Positions 43,244 through 56,028 are shown, counted from the first letter of the stretch. The stretch is 64,000 nucleotides of DNA from Euphorbia lathyris (GCF_963576675.1 NC_088916.1:9315001-9379000); one strand, 5' to 3'. The notes: generated from the letters alone by a model not told the origin. Numbers and translations are program-made.

Positions 43244-44535
43244 CACCAACTTTGGACTAGTGTAGCACTAAAAGCTGCAGCAGCGAAACAACTCCCATAT
43301 ATCCAAATAAAAAAATAAAATATAAATACACATGTTTTCTATAGTTAATTTGTATATTATTATTTTTTTTGTTCTCCAAAAACTTGATTTTATAAGGTTA
43401 TATGTAAATAATTTATGGATAAAATTAATCATTTCTTATATATTACATTGGATAAATAATTTATTAGTCCCTTAATTTTTACCTAACACACTGTCTTGTC
43501 CTCCTATTTTGAAAAACACATTATAAAATCCTTATCTTTTGTTAATATTAACCATTTAGTCATTCTGTCTACTTTTTTCGATTTTTAACCGAACATATCT
43601 TAGCTTTAACAACATCCATAGTAGATACAAAAATAACCATGTTACTCTATTATTTTCTGTCTGTCTGTTTATGTCAAATATAACGGTTAATTCTAAAATA
43701 AAATACACAGAATGACCAAATGGTTAATATTGACAAAAGCTATAGATCTTTTAATGTGTTTTTCAAAATAGGGGGACTAAACAGTGTGTTAAGTAAAAAG
43801 TAAGGGACTAATAAATTATTTATCCTATTAGATTTAGTCCATGTATTTTAAAAAAAAATACATATTATAAAGTCTTAATCATTTATCTCTGTTAATTTTT
43901 TGATCATCCTTTCTTTTTTAGATTTTTAACAGTTATATTCGGCATAAACTGTCAGACAGAAAATAACATTGTCATTTTGTATCGCATTATGGTTGTCCTA
44001 TAACTTTTAGGACAACCATGATGCGATACAAAATGACAATGCTACTTTGTTATTTTCTGTAACATGGTCATTTTCTGTACAATGTTTCTTTATCTTTTTT
44101 AGATTTTTAACCGTTATATTTGACATAAACAAACAGACAGAAAATAACAGAGTAACATGGTCATTTTTGTATCTACTATGGATGTCGTAAAAGCTAAGAT
44201 ATGTTCGGTTAAAAATCGAAAAAACTAGACAGAATGACTAAATAGTTAATATTAACAAAAGATAAAGATCTTATAATATGTTTTACAAAATAGAGGGACT
44301 AAACAGTGTGTTAGGTAAATAACAGGGGACTAATAAATTATTTAACCAATCTAATATAAAAGAAATATCCATAAATTATTTACCTATAACCTTATAAAAT
44401 CAAGTCTTTGGAGAATAAAAAAAAATTATACAAAAATATAGAAGACATGTGTATTTATATTATATTTTTTTATTTGGATATATGGGAGTTGTTGGCTGCT
44501 GCAGCTTTTAGTGCTGCAGCAGTCCAAATTTGGTG
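43244..44535. mobile_element. 1.3-kb foldback (long inverted repeat) element
   Basis: Left end CACCAACTTTGGACTAGTG and right end, read inversely, CACCAAATTTGGACTGCTG match. The inverted similarity extends inward for several hundred bases on each side. Shared blocks include GCACTAAAAGCTGCAGCAG, AACTCCCATATATCCAAATA and TATCTTAGCTTT. No clean TSD was found. There is no coding content. The element would form a very long hairpin if transcribed. Confidence 0.75.
43967..44041. repeat. Near-perfect 33-bp hairpin at the centre of the foldback element
   Basis: Arms 43967-43999 and 44009-44041 pair with one mismatch around a 9-base loop. It is a secondary palindrome inside the larger foldback. Confidence 0.9.
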
Positions 44536-44570
44536 AAGCCGAGGAATAGCACATCGGCTTCTTCACAAAA

Positions 44571-44601
44571 ATGAAACCGGTGATTTATTCACCGGTTTCA
44601 T
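44571..44601. repeat. Perfect 13-bp hairpin
   Basis: ATGAAACCGGTGA and its exact inverse are separated by TTTAT. It lies just outside the foldback element beside a second short inverted pair (GAAGCCGA / TCGGCTTC at 44535-44565). Confidence 0.85.
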
Positions 44602-45226
44602 TAACCATGTCAGACTTTTATATAGTATTATATGGAGAAATTTTTTTAACCAGACCTTTTTATTAAAATTATTTTCAAAATAGACATTTTTTATAGGAAT
44701 TATCCTAATTTAGTGGAGTTGAACTGATTTCCACAAAATAAATAATATATTTTATATGTGACTAGTATACATATATATAATATACAAAATTCATTAACAT
44801 TAGTTTGATTACAATTGAAAAACAAAAGACAAGTTTTATACTTATATAATTAAGAGTAATTTTATACGTTTATATATAAAAATATATGAAAATACTAAAG
44901 AGTTTATTAAGAAAACTTAAGAACCTTAAAATATATTTATGGAGTGACTCGTGTAATAGGTACAAACATAAAGATTTAGACCACCTCCAATGCATAAAAC
45001 ACAACCCTTCATTTGCTAGGGTGCAATCGGTATACAGCAAATGAAAATGGAGAGGTGGGCAAAGGCAAAACCACGCCTATAAATGGTGGTTCTCGAAAGT
45101 CGAAAATGAACTAACCTAGACAAACTAAACCCAAATATAGGTTTGTCAATAACCCTTAGCTTATTCTCTCAATCAAAGTCTTAGTTATCAAATTCAACCT
45201 TGCATCTTCTGATTGGTCATATTCCT
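44602..45226. other. AT-rich spacer and probable LINE 5' UTR
   Basis: No gene to about 44970. The last ~200 bp before ATG 45227 are less AT-rich and probably belong to the LINE 5' untranslated region. Confidence 0.4.
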
Positions 45227-46744
45227 ATGTCGTCGGCGTCGGTTTCTCTGGTTGAAGGCAGAGATTTTGTTTTGACTAATGGGATGGGCAATGATCCGGT
45301 TGTCGACGTTCATTCCGTTAATGGTTCTGTGCAGTCTCCGGGTAGTAGGAAAACTTCTTAGAAAGATATGGTGATGGGAGTGGTAGAGGAGGCGACGTCT
45401 ATGAACGGAGGTCCGGAGGAGGGAGATTTGGATGATATTTTGTATGGTTCGGATATTGAGGATGATGAGCAGGATGATCTGTTGTGCCCTGTGATTCGCC
45501 TGTTCCCGGGTGATAAACGTTCCCTGCGTTCAAAATGGAAATTGTCTTTAATTGTGACAGTTCTAGGAAAAAGAATTGGCTTCAAATACTTTGCACAAAG
45601 GATTCAGGCTCAGTGGGCTAAAAAAGGAAGAGTCAGTATAATTGATTTGGAGAATGAATATTATGTGATTAAATTCACAGAGGCCGAGGACTATGATGCT
45701 ATTATTAATAAGGGCACCTATATTATTTATAATCATGTTTTGACCTTAAGGCCATGGGTTCCTAACTTTAATCCAAGAGATTGTTTTGTGAATAGAATCC
45801 TAACTTGGGTGAGATTTTCGGGACTTCCGATTGAATATTATAATGAAATTTTCTTGTGGAAAATTGGTGGGCTTGTGGGTAAAGTTCACCATGTGGATAA
45901 GACAACTATTGGGGCAGAAAGGGGGAAGTTTGCTAGAGTATACATTGATATTCACCTATCTAAACCTCTACTGTCGAAATTTTGCTTACAACATACCATT
46001 TACTATATTGAGTATGAGGGTATCCATAATATATGCTATGAGTGTGGAATGTTTGGACATACTTATGAAGGTTGTCCTAGTAAGAAAAAAGTGAACGAGG
46101 GTTTATAGGAACCTGTTGAGGTTAGGAGTGATGGTATCTAGAGGTATGGTAATAATTTTGGCCCTTGGATGATTGCTAGGAGATCTGGGAGACGGAGGAC
46201 GCGTGCGTTTGTGACCCAAAATATTCCGCCTGACATCAATAAAGAACAGATTCCGATTCAAACTGGCAATGGTAGAAAGGATATATCTAGCCTGAAGGCA
46301 AAAGAGCTTGTTGTCAGCCCTATGGACTTCAGTTCAGAGTCAAGATTTGGGGTTCTTCCTGTGGATGAAGGAAATGAATGCTTGGTTGATGATCCTGGTC
46401 CACCTCTTGAGCAGTTGAATCTGGGTATGCCAGACTTGGAACCTACTGAACCTTTAGTGAGAAACGTGGATGCAGTAAACCCCCTTTTTGAGTCTAACGA
46501 AAAGGTCCAGGGATGTCCTCAGATTCAAAATCTGCAGGAGACTGAAAGGGATAGGGATGGTTTTATCCCTAAAGTTATCAATGAATCCAAGAATGTTAAG
46601 GCCATGGGAATTAATAAGATGAGTATGAAAAAACTCAAAGGTACTAATAAGAATAACCAAAACTCCTTTGGATTCTTAGAGAAACGGGGGGCGGCAGGGA
46701 CCTCTTCTAGGCTCGTAGGATCCCCTAATAAATATCTGGCCTAA
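45227..46744 (+). pseudogene. LINE ORF1 (DUF4283 and CCHC knuckle)
   Basis: RNA-binding ORF1 of plant L1 elements. One reading frame is used throughout: an acidic head with DILYGSDIEDDEQDDL, a DUF4283-like RRM-type part (WAKKGRVSIIDLENEYYVIKF ... LTWVRFSGLPIEYYN), then the CX2CX4HX4C knuckle CYECGMFGHTYEGC (about 46036-46077). A GPWMIARRSGRR motif and a long low-complexity tail follow. Stops at 45359, 46106 and 46139 break it; the first replaces the usual Trp of the K-T-S-W-K motif. Confidence 0.85.
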
Positions 46745-46779
46745 TTGGGTGGGTCTGTTTTTTGTTGTCCTCCTTGTTG

Positions 46780-48233
46780 ATGGATCTATTTGTGTGGAAT
46801 GTAAGAGGAGCGGCAAGCAAGGCTACCCGTCTCCATGTGAATGATTTAATTAGACAGTTTAACCCTTGTTGCTTTGCTTTACTGGAGACTAAGATCAGTG
46901 GAGCTAAAGCAGATGATGTAGTTAAGAAATTTAGAAGCTAGAAGTGTGTTCGGTCGGAGGCTATTGGTCGTGCTGGTGGGATTTGGATTTTCTGGAAGCC
47001 TGATCTTATTCATTTTGACATCGTGAAGATGGATAAGCAATTTATTCATAGTAAAGTCATATGTCCTGGGAAAGACCCTTTTTTTTCTCACCATCGTCTA
47101 TGCTGATCCTATCCTCGCCAATTGTAAACGGCTCTGGGAGGTTTTATATAGTATTAGTGCTAGAATGGTGGATGCTTGGTTTGTTGCTGGTGATTTTAAT
47201 GATATTACTCTTATGAGCGATCAAAGAGGTGGAGGTAATCATTATATTAATCGGTGTCTGAACCATAAACAAAATATGGATTTGTGTGGAGTGTCAGATC
47301 TTGGTGCGGCGGGTCATAAATTTACATGGGAACTTAATAGAACTTTTATTTGTCTGGACAAAGTTTATGCTAATATCATGGCTCGTAGTCGGTTTCCAGA
47401 GGTGGCAGTGTTGAATCTTCCCTTCCGTCATTCTGATCACTATCCTATCTTATTCAGACTGGTTAGAGCTCCTCATCCTAAAGGGGTGAGACCTTTTCGG
47501 TATCTAGTGGCTTGGGATTCTCATTCGGAGTTTAAAAAAATTATTCATGACAATTGGAAGCCTCAGTCTAATGTTTTACAAGCTGCGGATGGTTTTAGAA
47601 GCAACGTTGTGGGCTGGAACAAGAATGTTTTTGGCCACATTATCATAAGGAAACATAAAATTCAGAGTAGGATTGCCGGGATTCAATGTTCCTTGGAGAT
47701 CAGGTTTGACCATAGTTTAAATTGTTTACTCAGGTCTCTTCAGCATGAGTTGGAAGATGTGTTGTGTCAGGAAGAGTTGCTTTAGTTTCAAAAATCAATG
47801 AAAGCTTGGATTAAGGACGGAGATCGAAATACTAGGTATTTCCATCTCTCTATGATTATTAGAAGGCAAAAGAATCGAATTGAAGCTATCAAAAATCCTA
47901 ATGGAGAGTGGGTTTATGAGGAGGAGGAGATTCATCATTTGGCCTTAAATTTCTATAAAGAGTTATTTCAGGAGGATCAAGTGGATTTGGAAAGAGCTCA
48001 GACAAGGGCTACTTTTCCGTCGATTAGTGAAGAGAAGTTTCTTGAAGCCTTTCACCCGATTAATTATAAAGAGATTGGTCAGGTTATCTTTAGTATCGGG
48101 GCTACCAAAGCTCCGGGTATTGATGGGCTCCCAGCGGGTTTTTATCATAAACATTGGGATACGGTTAAGGATGGGGTCTACAGTTTTGTTGATGGGGTTT
48201 TTAAAGGTTCTTATGGTGTTTTGTTTTTCTTTC
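46780..48233 (+). pseudogene. LINE ORF2: AP endonuclease and start of reverse transcriptase
   Basis: The endonuclease begins MDLFVWNVRGAAS with its catalytic Asn, has Glu in ALLETKIS, GDFND (about 47192) and HSDHYPILF (about 47430). A linker with WIKDGDRNTRYFHL leads to the RT start KAPGIDGLPAGFYHKHW. Lesions: TAG near 46939, a T-run frameshift near 47080-47090, TAG at 47783, then truncation right after the first RT motifs. The palm YxDD motif is absent. Confidence 0.85.
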
Positions 48234-48911
48234 TGATAACTTGTGGAAAAATCCTTGATCGGAGCACTTCCCTGTGAGGCGCCGTTGGGATCGGCCGGGG
48301 ACACTCCGATGACAAAGTCAGTAATATTTCTGAGAATAAACTGTAAGCACAAAAGTAGAGAATCAGTAAGTGTACCTTTGATCCTAGGAAGCTGGGGTAT
48401 TTATATAGGTTTCTGTAACCTTCAGCATTAATGGGGAAGCAGGTGAAGAGTCGTGTCATTACTCATCTTTGATTGCTATCAATTCTCCATTAATCCCAAC
48501 ATTTAGCATCGAAACCCTCAGAGTTGAGGTATTCGAACAGTCAAGTCTTTATTCCCCTTTAATGGCTATTAATTGCCATTTAATTGTATTTATTCCCATT
48601 CATGGATGGTAATAAAGGCGTCTTTTCGTATTCTTTGATCCGTCAAGGCGTATGTATGCTCTGCTTGAGAGCTATGGCGGGTCTCCACTACTCGCTCTCA
48701 TCGGGCGTATCTCGCCATGGTCCACGTGATGTGGCATAATGCTAGAAACTCCTTCATTTTCTTCATTATTTATATATTCACCCCTGCAATAATTGTCATT
48801 AATTCCATATTAATCATGCATAAATATCTCTTTTAGAAGGAATAATGGTTTGCCATTATTTCTATTAATTTTCTCTTATTCGTTATTCAAGAATAATTTG
48901 GATTGTTATCA
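48234..48911 (-). repeat. 3' LTR of the minus-strand gypsy element
   Basis: 678 bp, ends TGATAACTTG / GTTATCA. On the minus strand it contains a CCTATATAAATACCCC TATA region (around 48395-48410). Confidence 0.9.
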
Positions 48912-48935
48912 GAAGCCCCCCCCCCCCCCCCCCTA
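48912..48935 (-). promoter_or_regulatory. Polypurine tract
   Basis: On the minus strand a run of about 18 G followed by CTTC abuts the LTR. It would prime plus-strand DNA synthesis of the retrotransposon. Confidence 0.7.
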
Positions 48936-48999
48936 AAGGTATAAAAAGCTCTTTAGGGCTGTCTAAATGGTGTTTTATTTGTCTAACTTGGAGGAAAGT

Positions 49000-50530
49000 G
49001 GACCCGCCCTAGATGGGGGATCATATATGGAAATGATGCGCCTTTTGGGGCTTCCTTATGCGGGATCTTATGAACAAGATCCGCCCTATGCGGGATCATA
49101 TATGGATATGATGCACTTTTAGGGGTTTTTGCTTCCTTGTGGATAGGTAGCCAACCGTATCCATTGTTATCCTCTAGGGGCTTCTTGAGAGTGATATTTC
49201 CTTTAGAAAGGGAATAACCCGCCCTTTATGGGACCATTTGTTCCTACGACATAGGATTATGATTCGCCTTAGGGACTTCTTTTGTTCAGTTCTGCCATAT
49301 TAAGGAGAATGACCCGCACTTAGGGATCAGTAAGAATGATCAGCCATTTAGGGACTTTTGTGCATTTTGTGGAGGCGAGACTTTGTTATTTCTATGATGA
49401 AGATGCGGATTCATTACTTTGATGAAAACGAGACTTCATTGTTTGGATAAAGATGAGATTTCATTAATTGGATGAAGACGAGACTTTATTAGTTGGAGAT
49501 GAAGACGAGGCTTCATTATTTGGAGATGAAGACGAGGCTTCATTAGTTGGATGAACCCTTTGCTTTCCAGAACTATTTTTACTAATGCATTATATCTTTT
49601 AGCAAGTAATTTTCTAGAATCTGGTTTAGGATTTCTCTAATTGTTTAGGGTAGGTGGCCAGCCGTACCCCAAGGTGTGAACCTTTGTGAAGGTTTAGAAG
49701 CTTTTATTCCTGGTGAGGAAGTAAAGCTGCCTTAGGCGATCGATTTGCTTCCTATCTTTGAGGTGAATCGATCCGCCGCCAGGTCTTGAGACTCTTCTTT
49801 GGGAAGAGTATTTGAGAGTGTAAAGTTCTCACGTCTGAGAAATGTTTTAACTCTGTCTCTGACGGCAATCAATTGTTTCCTATCTTTGAGGTAGATCGAT
49901 CCGCCGCTGAGATTATTGTCCGATTGTTTGTAAAACTTAAGTACAATTGTTTTAATCCTTATGGTCGCCATTTACTTTTACATTTGCGTAAGTAAATATA
50001 TAAGTTTGTAGGATTTAATATGGAGTAGGTGGCCAGCCATACTCCGTTGTGCGAACCTTTGTGAAGGTTTGAAGCTGTTCTATTCCTTCTAGAGGAAGTA
50101 AAGCTGCCTAGGGGATCAACTTGCTACCTATCTTTGAGGTGAAGCGATCCGCCCGTAGGACTTGTGAACCCTTCTTTGGGAAGGGAGTGAGAGAGTGTAA
50201 AGTCCTTGCGTCCAAGGAATGTTTTAACTCTTTCTCGAATGGTGATCATCTAAAGATGGATCCGCCCATGAGAGCGTTCTCCTATCTTTGAGGAGAAAGT
50301 TGAGGGTGTAATGATCTCATGTTTGAGACGATTTTAACCCGCTTTTGATGGTGGTCAATCCTTTTCCTGTCTTTGAGGAGAGAGTTGAGCTCATTTGAAA
50401 GCTCCTGAGGGTCTGTGCTTCTTATCTTTATGGAAAGGGGATCCGCCCGTGATGGGATCAATTGTCCTATCTTTGAGGTAATTGATCCACCTGTGGAACT
50501 TTTCATTCGCCAGCCACTGGGCGTATATCA
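49000..50530. repeat. Repetitive GATCCGCC-rich interior of the gypsy element
   Basis: Interleaved degenerate repeats: GAGACTTCATTAGTTGGAT-like units (49400-49555), two ~400-bp units beginning GGTAGGTGGCCAGCCGTA and GAGTAGGTGGCCAGCCATA (near 49650 and 50025), and many CCTATCTTTGAGGT words each followed by GATCCGCC. No coding frame survives; this replaces where pol should be. Confidence 0.7.
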
Positions 50531-51041
50531 GCACTAAAGGCTAGGCAAATGAATATAAGAAGTATGGCGAGAAAGAATAAATTATAAAATATAGGATACT
50601 ATAACAGTTTAATGCACATATAAGAATATGTAAAAATACTGATTTTTAGGCCCATGGTTCCGTCTTTTCTGAGCAACTAGAACCGCATCCTCAATGATGT
50701 TTAACTTATGAGTAATCACATCTGGGCTTATTCCTGTGGGGATATCATTCTCCTATGTAAATACGCTTTCAGACTCAATGAGAACTTTTTTAACATCCTC
50801 TTTGATCTCAAGTTTTAATCCTTTGGCGATCCGCACCCGCTTTCCATCAGCAATAAGGAGCGTTTCTGTGTCACCCAAAGCTGTAGTGACAAGTTAATAT
50901 TTCTCACCTTCGTCCTCTTTGGATTGTGGGCGGATTGATAGTGACGCCGAGTATAAGTCTCTTTAGCCACCTTTTGGTTCCCGCTAATCATTACTCCTCC
51001 TTTGCTGGTGGGAATGTACATTGTCAGACGACGGATGGAAA

Positions 51042-51188
51042 TTAGGGCTGCAACCTCTGGCCCTTGGTCTGGATAGTGTGACCCGTCACTCCAATGATGT
51101 CAACAATGGTTGTTTCTATTTGGATCGGATCAACCTTTAGTTTGGCGAATGCACCTTTGGTGATGACATTGCGAGAACTGCCCGTGTC
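51042..51188 (-). pseudogene. gypsy aspartic protease core
   Basis: On the minus strand from 51188 the frame reads DTGSSRNVITKGAFAKL, then DPIQIETTIVDIIGV and TGHTIQTKGQ, ending at TAA 51042-51044. DTGSS is the retroviral-type protease active site. It is the only well preserved coding piece of this element. Confidence 0.65.
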
Positions 51189-51439
51189 TTTACTCGCTTT
51201 ATTTTATCTCCCATCCTTGAATTGCCATTGTTACTACCAATGCATCTGCATGTGGAGAGATTACTGGACCTGTTTCTGTAAAAGGAGCAATGGAGGGATA
51301 TTTTATCCAGAGCGGATATTTTTGCTTTTTCCACGGGTGGCTGATACACTGGTCCATCTGCTATGACATTAATGACACTTTTGAATTTATTTTTGGGATC
51401 TGTCTTCTGCTTGTCATCTTATTATTTGTTATTCTGGAC

Positions 51440-51540
51440 AAAGCTATCTAGTTTGCCAGCTCCCAGCAAGCTTCAGTGTGGTGGCCAACCTGTAGTACGC
51501 TTTGGCGTTTCTTCCAACGGTTACATGCTCCCCTCCTTTG
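51440..51540 (-). pseudogene. gag C-terminal zinc-knuckle relic
   Basis: The minus strand reads a Lys/Arg-rich segment then VGHHTEACWEL, matching the GHxTExCxxL end of gypsy gag zinc knuckles. It lies upstream of the protease, as expected. Surrounding frames are broken. Confidence 0.45.
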
Positions 51541-52659
51541 GGTTTGGGATATGTAATGTCCCGTTTATATTGACTCTTCTCCTTTATATTGTGGCAAGTT
51601 GGAAGCTTTAAACATTCTGTCCGCCTCGTACCTCAAGATCTGTGCTGTGAATGGCGAATTCCTATTAACTGGATGGCATATCTTTCTGCATTGTTCTCTT
51701 GTCTATCTAGAGCGGTATGCCCTCGTCTTTCAATCTCATCATCCGTGTGTTCAATGTTGAATCGTGATGGTAAATCCAGCTCTTGATCTTGATATCGATC
51801 ATGTTGAGGTTATACTTGGAGCTATGGTTTAACGCGGATGGATGTTGTCACAACCATGGGAGCCATTTTATCTAGCTTCGAATATCTTGTCTCCACATCC
51901 TTCAACATTTTGCTAACATAATAGATGGAGAACTGCTGACCTTCTTCTTCTTGAATAACCACGGTGCATATAGCTTTATCCATGACAGATTGATACAAAT
52001 GCAGGTCTCCCCTTCAGATTGGTCTGCTCATCAAGGGTGGTTCTGCTAGGAATTGTTTTATACTTTGATATGCTTGTTGACAATCTTTCTAGTATGATGA
52101 TCCGCCCGTTCAACCTCTGGATCTTTCTCACCCATTGTGGGGTTTTCATTTAGGCGCTCTTTTCACCTTTTTCCTCGCATGGCTTTTATTTAGGCGCTCT
52201 TTTCACCTTTTTCCTCGCAAGGCTTTTATTTTATCTGGATTTGCTCTAACTCCTTTTTGGCCAATGACATAGTCAAGGAATTTTTCTGAAGTGACTCTTC
52301 ATATACACTTCTTTGGATTGAGCTTTATTTTTCATATCAGTGTTTGCACTGGTTGTAGTATTAGCAACTCCCTTGTACCTGTGGGTTAGCACTGAAAGAA
52401 CTCCAGAAGTGGGGCATACCCTATCCATTATTAAAAGATTATGGTAAGGCATAAAGCTATATTCACTTACCTTGGGGATCAGTGGCTTGATCCACGGAAC
52501 ATAGTTCATAGCAAAAGACTGTTTGCATTGACCTTGTTGGCAAATATCATGTATAATGCAATGTCTCTTTATGGAATTTTTAGTTCATCTTGGAATCAAC
52601 TTAATAATTCCTTCACGTTGGTCCCTGACTCTAGAATGAGCTTAGTCAAAGGATAAAAC

Positions 52660-54231
52660 CGAGTAAATATTATATGTCAAACAAATTCATAATAGAATTT
52701 TAATCGTGCTTGTTTTAATAATAATATCATGTATAACGGTCATAACCATAAAGATTGCTACTGCACATGAATATCATAATGAATTCTTAATAAATAACCA
52801 TAATGATAATGGTTTAAGAATAATGTCCTTTTGTATTTCAATGCGCATTAATATCCAAGATAGCATATTTATTTTAAACGTCATAAAAGTTATGACATTC
52901 TATATTGGGTAAGATATCTTACATAGTTGCTATTTACTTGCAATTAATATTGTGCATCCATACATTAATGACATTCAAAGATCATTAAAGCCTCATTTGA
53001 ATGAGGTGTAATTAAAGAAAGGTAAGTGATGATTTAATAATATAGTTACATATAAAATTACTCTTATATCATTTCATTTGTACGAATAAAATAAAAGAGA
53101 AAGGGTAATTTTGGAAGAAAAATACATGTATCATGATTCTCCTCCAATTTGGAGTGTAAGGAAAATTATTTAAAATCCACTCTCACCTACCTTCACATAC
53201 AATCCTCCAATCTTTAAGGAATTCTCATGTATATCCTAAGAATTTTGCATAAATTAATGTTCTGATCCGAAACCGACACTTGCACTATTTTGTAGTTAGC
53301 TCAGGACATGAAAGTTTTGTTTATCCAATTTGGTAATTCATCAGCCCATAATGGCCTTAATAGTTAGGGACAATTACAAGATAATTACAAATAGACTCAA
53401 TATTTTCAAGTCTCTTGTGTTGATAACAGAAATTCTAACAATGTCAAATAAACAGTTTTTATATGAATTGACACATCCTTGCAAAAAAGGGAATGAAATA
53501 ACTGTTTGACAAAACAATATTCAAAAATATGAATTTCTGATATTAAAAGTACTATATAGGAGAAAAACCATATATAGATGGTGAATTGTACAAGGAAAAA
53601 CCAAATATGATTTTTTTGTAATTTTTTCTAATAGTTATATGCATGTTCATCTAAAAGACCGACCAGATCTAAATCATTTGTAATTACATGAGCCCTTTTA
53701 TGATATTTTAATATCAAATGATAAAATCACATTGAATGAATGATTTTTTTTTGTAAATCCCAAGATTACAGGTCTTATACATGCGTTTGTACCAATTCAA
53801 TGATAATATCATATTACACTTTGTCATGCATAAAAATATGAGGGCATAGTAAGCATGCAAGATTTAATGAAAGATTTGTGTCTATGACTTCATCTTTCAC
53901 AGTTTATTAGATTTATCATAATAACATGTAATGATATTCATAGCACTTTATAATAGTGAGGGATCTCAATTTTCTTTAATTAAAAATTGAATAAGAAAGG
54001 GGAGGAAACTTATCTTTTTCATCATAAAATTCCAGATTTAATGTAGAAAACTCTTTCCCACCAATATATGGAGAACTGTATCTTTGGATAGATTTGTTGT
54101 ACTGATTGAGCCAAAGTTTGAGATTGTGATTTCTATTCTGTTGACTCCATTATTTTGTTCTTTGTGAAACTCTATACATTCAAGATTTTGTGATCTTCTG
54201 TTTGTTAGAGATCCACGATCATCGCACCAAT
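52660..54231. other. AT-rich 5' interior of the gypsy element
   Basis: No coding frame or recognised signal apart from the likely primer site beside the 54232 LTR (minus strand ATTGGTGCGATGATCGTGG directly after the LTR end). Confidence 0.5.
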
Positions 54232-54924
54232 TGATAACTTGTGGAAAAATCCTTGATCGGAGCACTTCCATGTGAGGCGCCGTTGGGATCGGCCGGGGAC
54301 ACTCCGATGCCAAAGTCAGTAATATTTCTGAGAATAAACTGTAAGCACAAAAGTAGAGAATCAGTAAGTGTACCTTTGATCCTAGGAAGCTGGGGTATTT
54401 ATATAGGTTTCTGTAACCTTCAGCATTAATGGGGAAGCAGGTGAAGAGTCGTGTCATTACTCATCTTTGATTGCTATCAATTCTCCATTAATCCCAGCAT
54501 TTAGCATCGAAACCCTCAGAGTTGAGGTATTCGAACAGTCAAGTCTTTATTCCCCTTTAATGGCTATTAATTACCATTTAATTGTATTTATTCCCATTCA
54601 TGGATGGTAATAAAGGCGTCTTTTCGTATTCTTTGATCCGTCAAGGCGTATGTATGCTCTGCTTGAGAGCTATGGCGGGTCTCCACTACTCGCTCTCATC
54701 GGGCGTATCTCGTTATGGTGTATCTCGCCATGGTCCACGTGATGTGGCATAATGCTAGAAACTCCTTCATTTTCTTCATTATTTATATATTCACCCCTGC
54801 AATAATTGTCATTAATTTCATATTAATCATGCATAAATATCTCTTTTAGAATGAATAATGATTTGCCATTATTTCTATTAATTTTCTCTTATTCCTTATT
54901 CAAGAATAATTTGGATTGTTATCA
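54232..54924 (-). repeat. 5' LTR of the minus-strand gypsy element
   Basis: 693 bp. Compared with 48234-48911 it has a duplicated GTATCTCGTTATG-like piece near 54710 and scattered single differences. Confidence 0.9.
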
Positions 54925-54948
54925 CTTTCTTTTCCCAAAAAAAAAAAA

Positions 54949-55262
54949 CAATATCTTAACATATTGATCAGCAATTCAATCTCCACAACTAGTAAGAGTT
55001 GCCTATGGTTAAAGTTCTTCACTAGGATGGTATTTATAGAACACTAGAATGTTTCGCAATCACCTTTTATTTCAAATTTTTTTTTTTTGGGTCGGCATTT
55101 CAAATTATTTTATTATTTAAAAAATATTTTAATCAAGTCAAAACAAAAATGTATAACATAAATGAACATTCATTAGACAATGGTATGCATTACAAACCAT
55201 GTAACCAACCCATTTTGAAAAATGAAAGATGCTAAAAACAATTATTTAAAAATTATGTATCC
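54949..55262. repeat. Duplicated block, copy C (partial)
   Basis: Shares CAACTAGTAAGAGTTGCCTA, GAACACTAGAATGTTTC and TAATCAAGTCAAAACAAAAA with copies A (9690-9960) and B. It begins directly after the LINE poly(A), so the LINE probably inserted into it. Confidence 0.6.
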
Positions 55263-55558
55263 TATCCTATAATAATGAAGTCTCGCTTACTAGTTTAATA
55301 TAGATCACCTAGCCGAACTAATAATATATTATCTAGTGTCAGCTTTTGTATTTTTTTGTTTTATATTTCTATAAAATTTATTTTATACTTTAAATATATT
55401 GAATTTTATTTTTGTATTTAAAATTTAATATACAAAATAAAATTTAAAACAATTTAGATTGTATTATAAAATATAAATTACTATTTTATTATACTTAATT
55501 TTAATATAATAATAATAATAATAACTATTTAAAATAAAAAGCATATATTTATTTTTCA

Positions 55559-55594
<36 letters not shown>

Positions 55595-56028
55595 TTATCA
55601 TATTAAATTTATTAATTATTAGCATTAAAAAATATTATTACTTTTTTTTAAACAAAAAAATATTATCACTAGTATAATTTTTATTGATTTTCTTAATATT
55701 TTACTATGTTATAAGGTTAAATATGAATAAGTGTATAATTTTCACAAGATTTTTTCAACCCTAGTTAGACCACGGTTGAATCTCTAACCTGTGATCGTTT
55801 GTCTTTTCATGTTCTTTGACCGGTCCGGTTTTGACAACCATGAAATTTACTATTATGTTTTTGAAAATTAGATTTTTATTTAAAATTAAATAGCTTAAAA
55901 TTAACAATTAAACTAATGAATATTATTGAAAACTTTGAGAAAAATATAAAAATATTATGTTTTTATTTTAGTAAAATGTTAAATTATAAATTAACTGATA
56001 TATATTAGAAAAATTATTGTATAATATA
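55263..56028. other. AT-rich spacer with (TA)n run
   Basis: No gene. A TA microsatellite lies at 55562-55589. Confidence 0.5.

Larger units (their letters stand above)
48234..54924 (-). mobile_element. Decayed Ty3/gypsy element, minus strand
   Basis: LTRs 48234-48911 (678 bp) and 54232-54924 (693 bp) start TGATAACTTG and end TTGTTATCA, with an exact 5-bp duplication CTTTC (48229-48233 and 54925-54929). A long C-run (G-run on minus) next to the 48911 end is the polypurine tract, fixing the orientation. The LTRs differ at roughly eight positions plus a 15-bp insertion, so insertion is recent. The 5.3-kb interior is nevertheless almost without open frames; only a protease core and a zinc-knuckle relic are recognisable. 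Confidence 0.9.
45227..54948 (+). mobile_element. LINE (L1-type), 3'-truncated and split by a gypsy element
   Basis: Two consecutive frames in plant L1 order (ORF1 45227-46744; ORF2 from 46780) are present. At 48233 a gypsy element is inserted (CTTTC duplication). The LINE resumes for only ~25 bases after 54924 and ends in A12 (54937-54948). Most of the reverse transcriptase and the C-terminal part are missing, so this copy has a large 3' or internal deletion besides the insertion. Confidence 0.75.
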
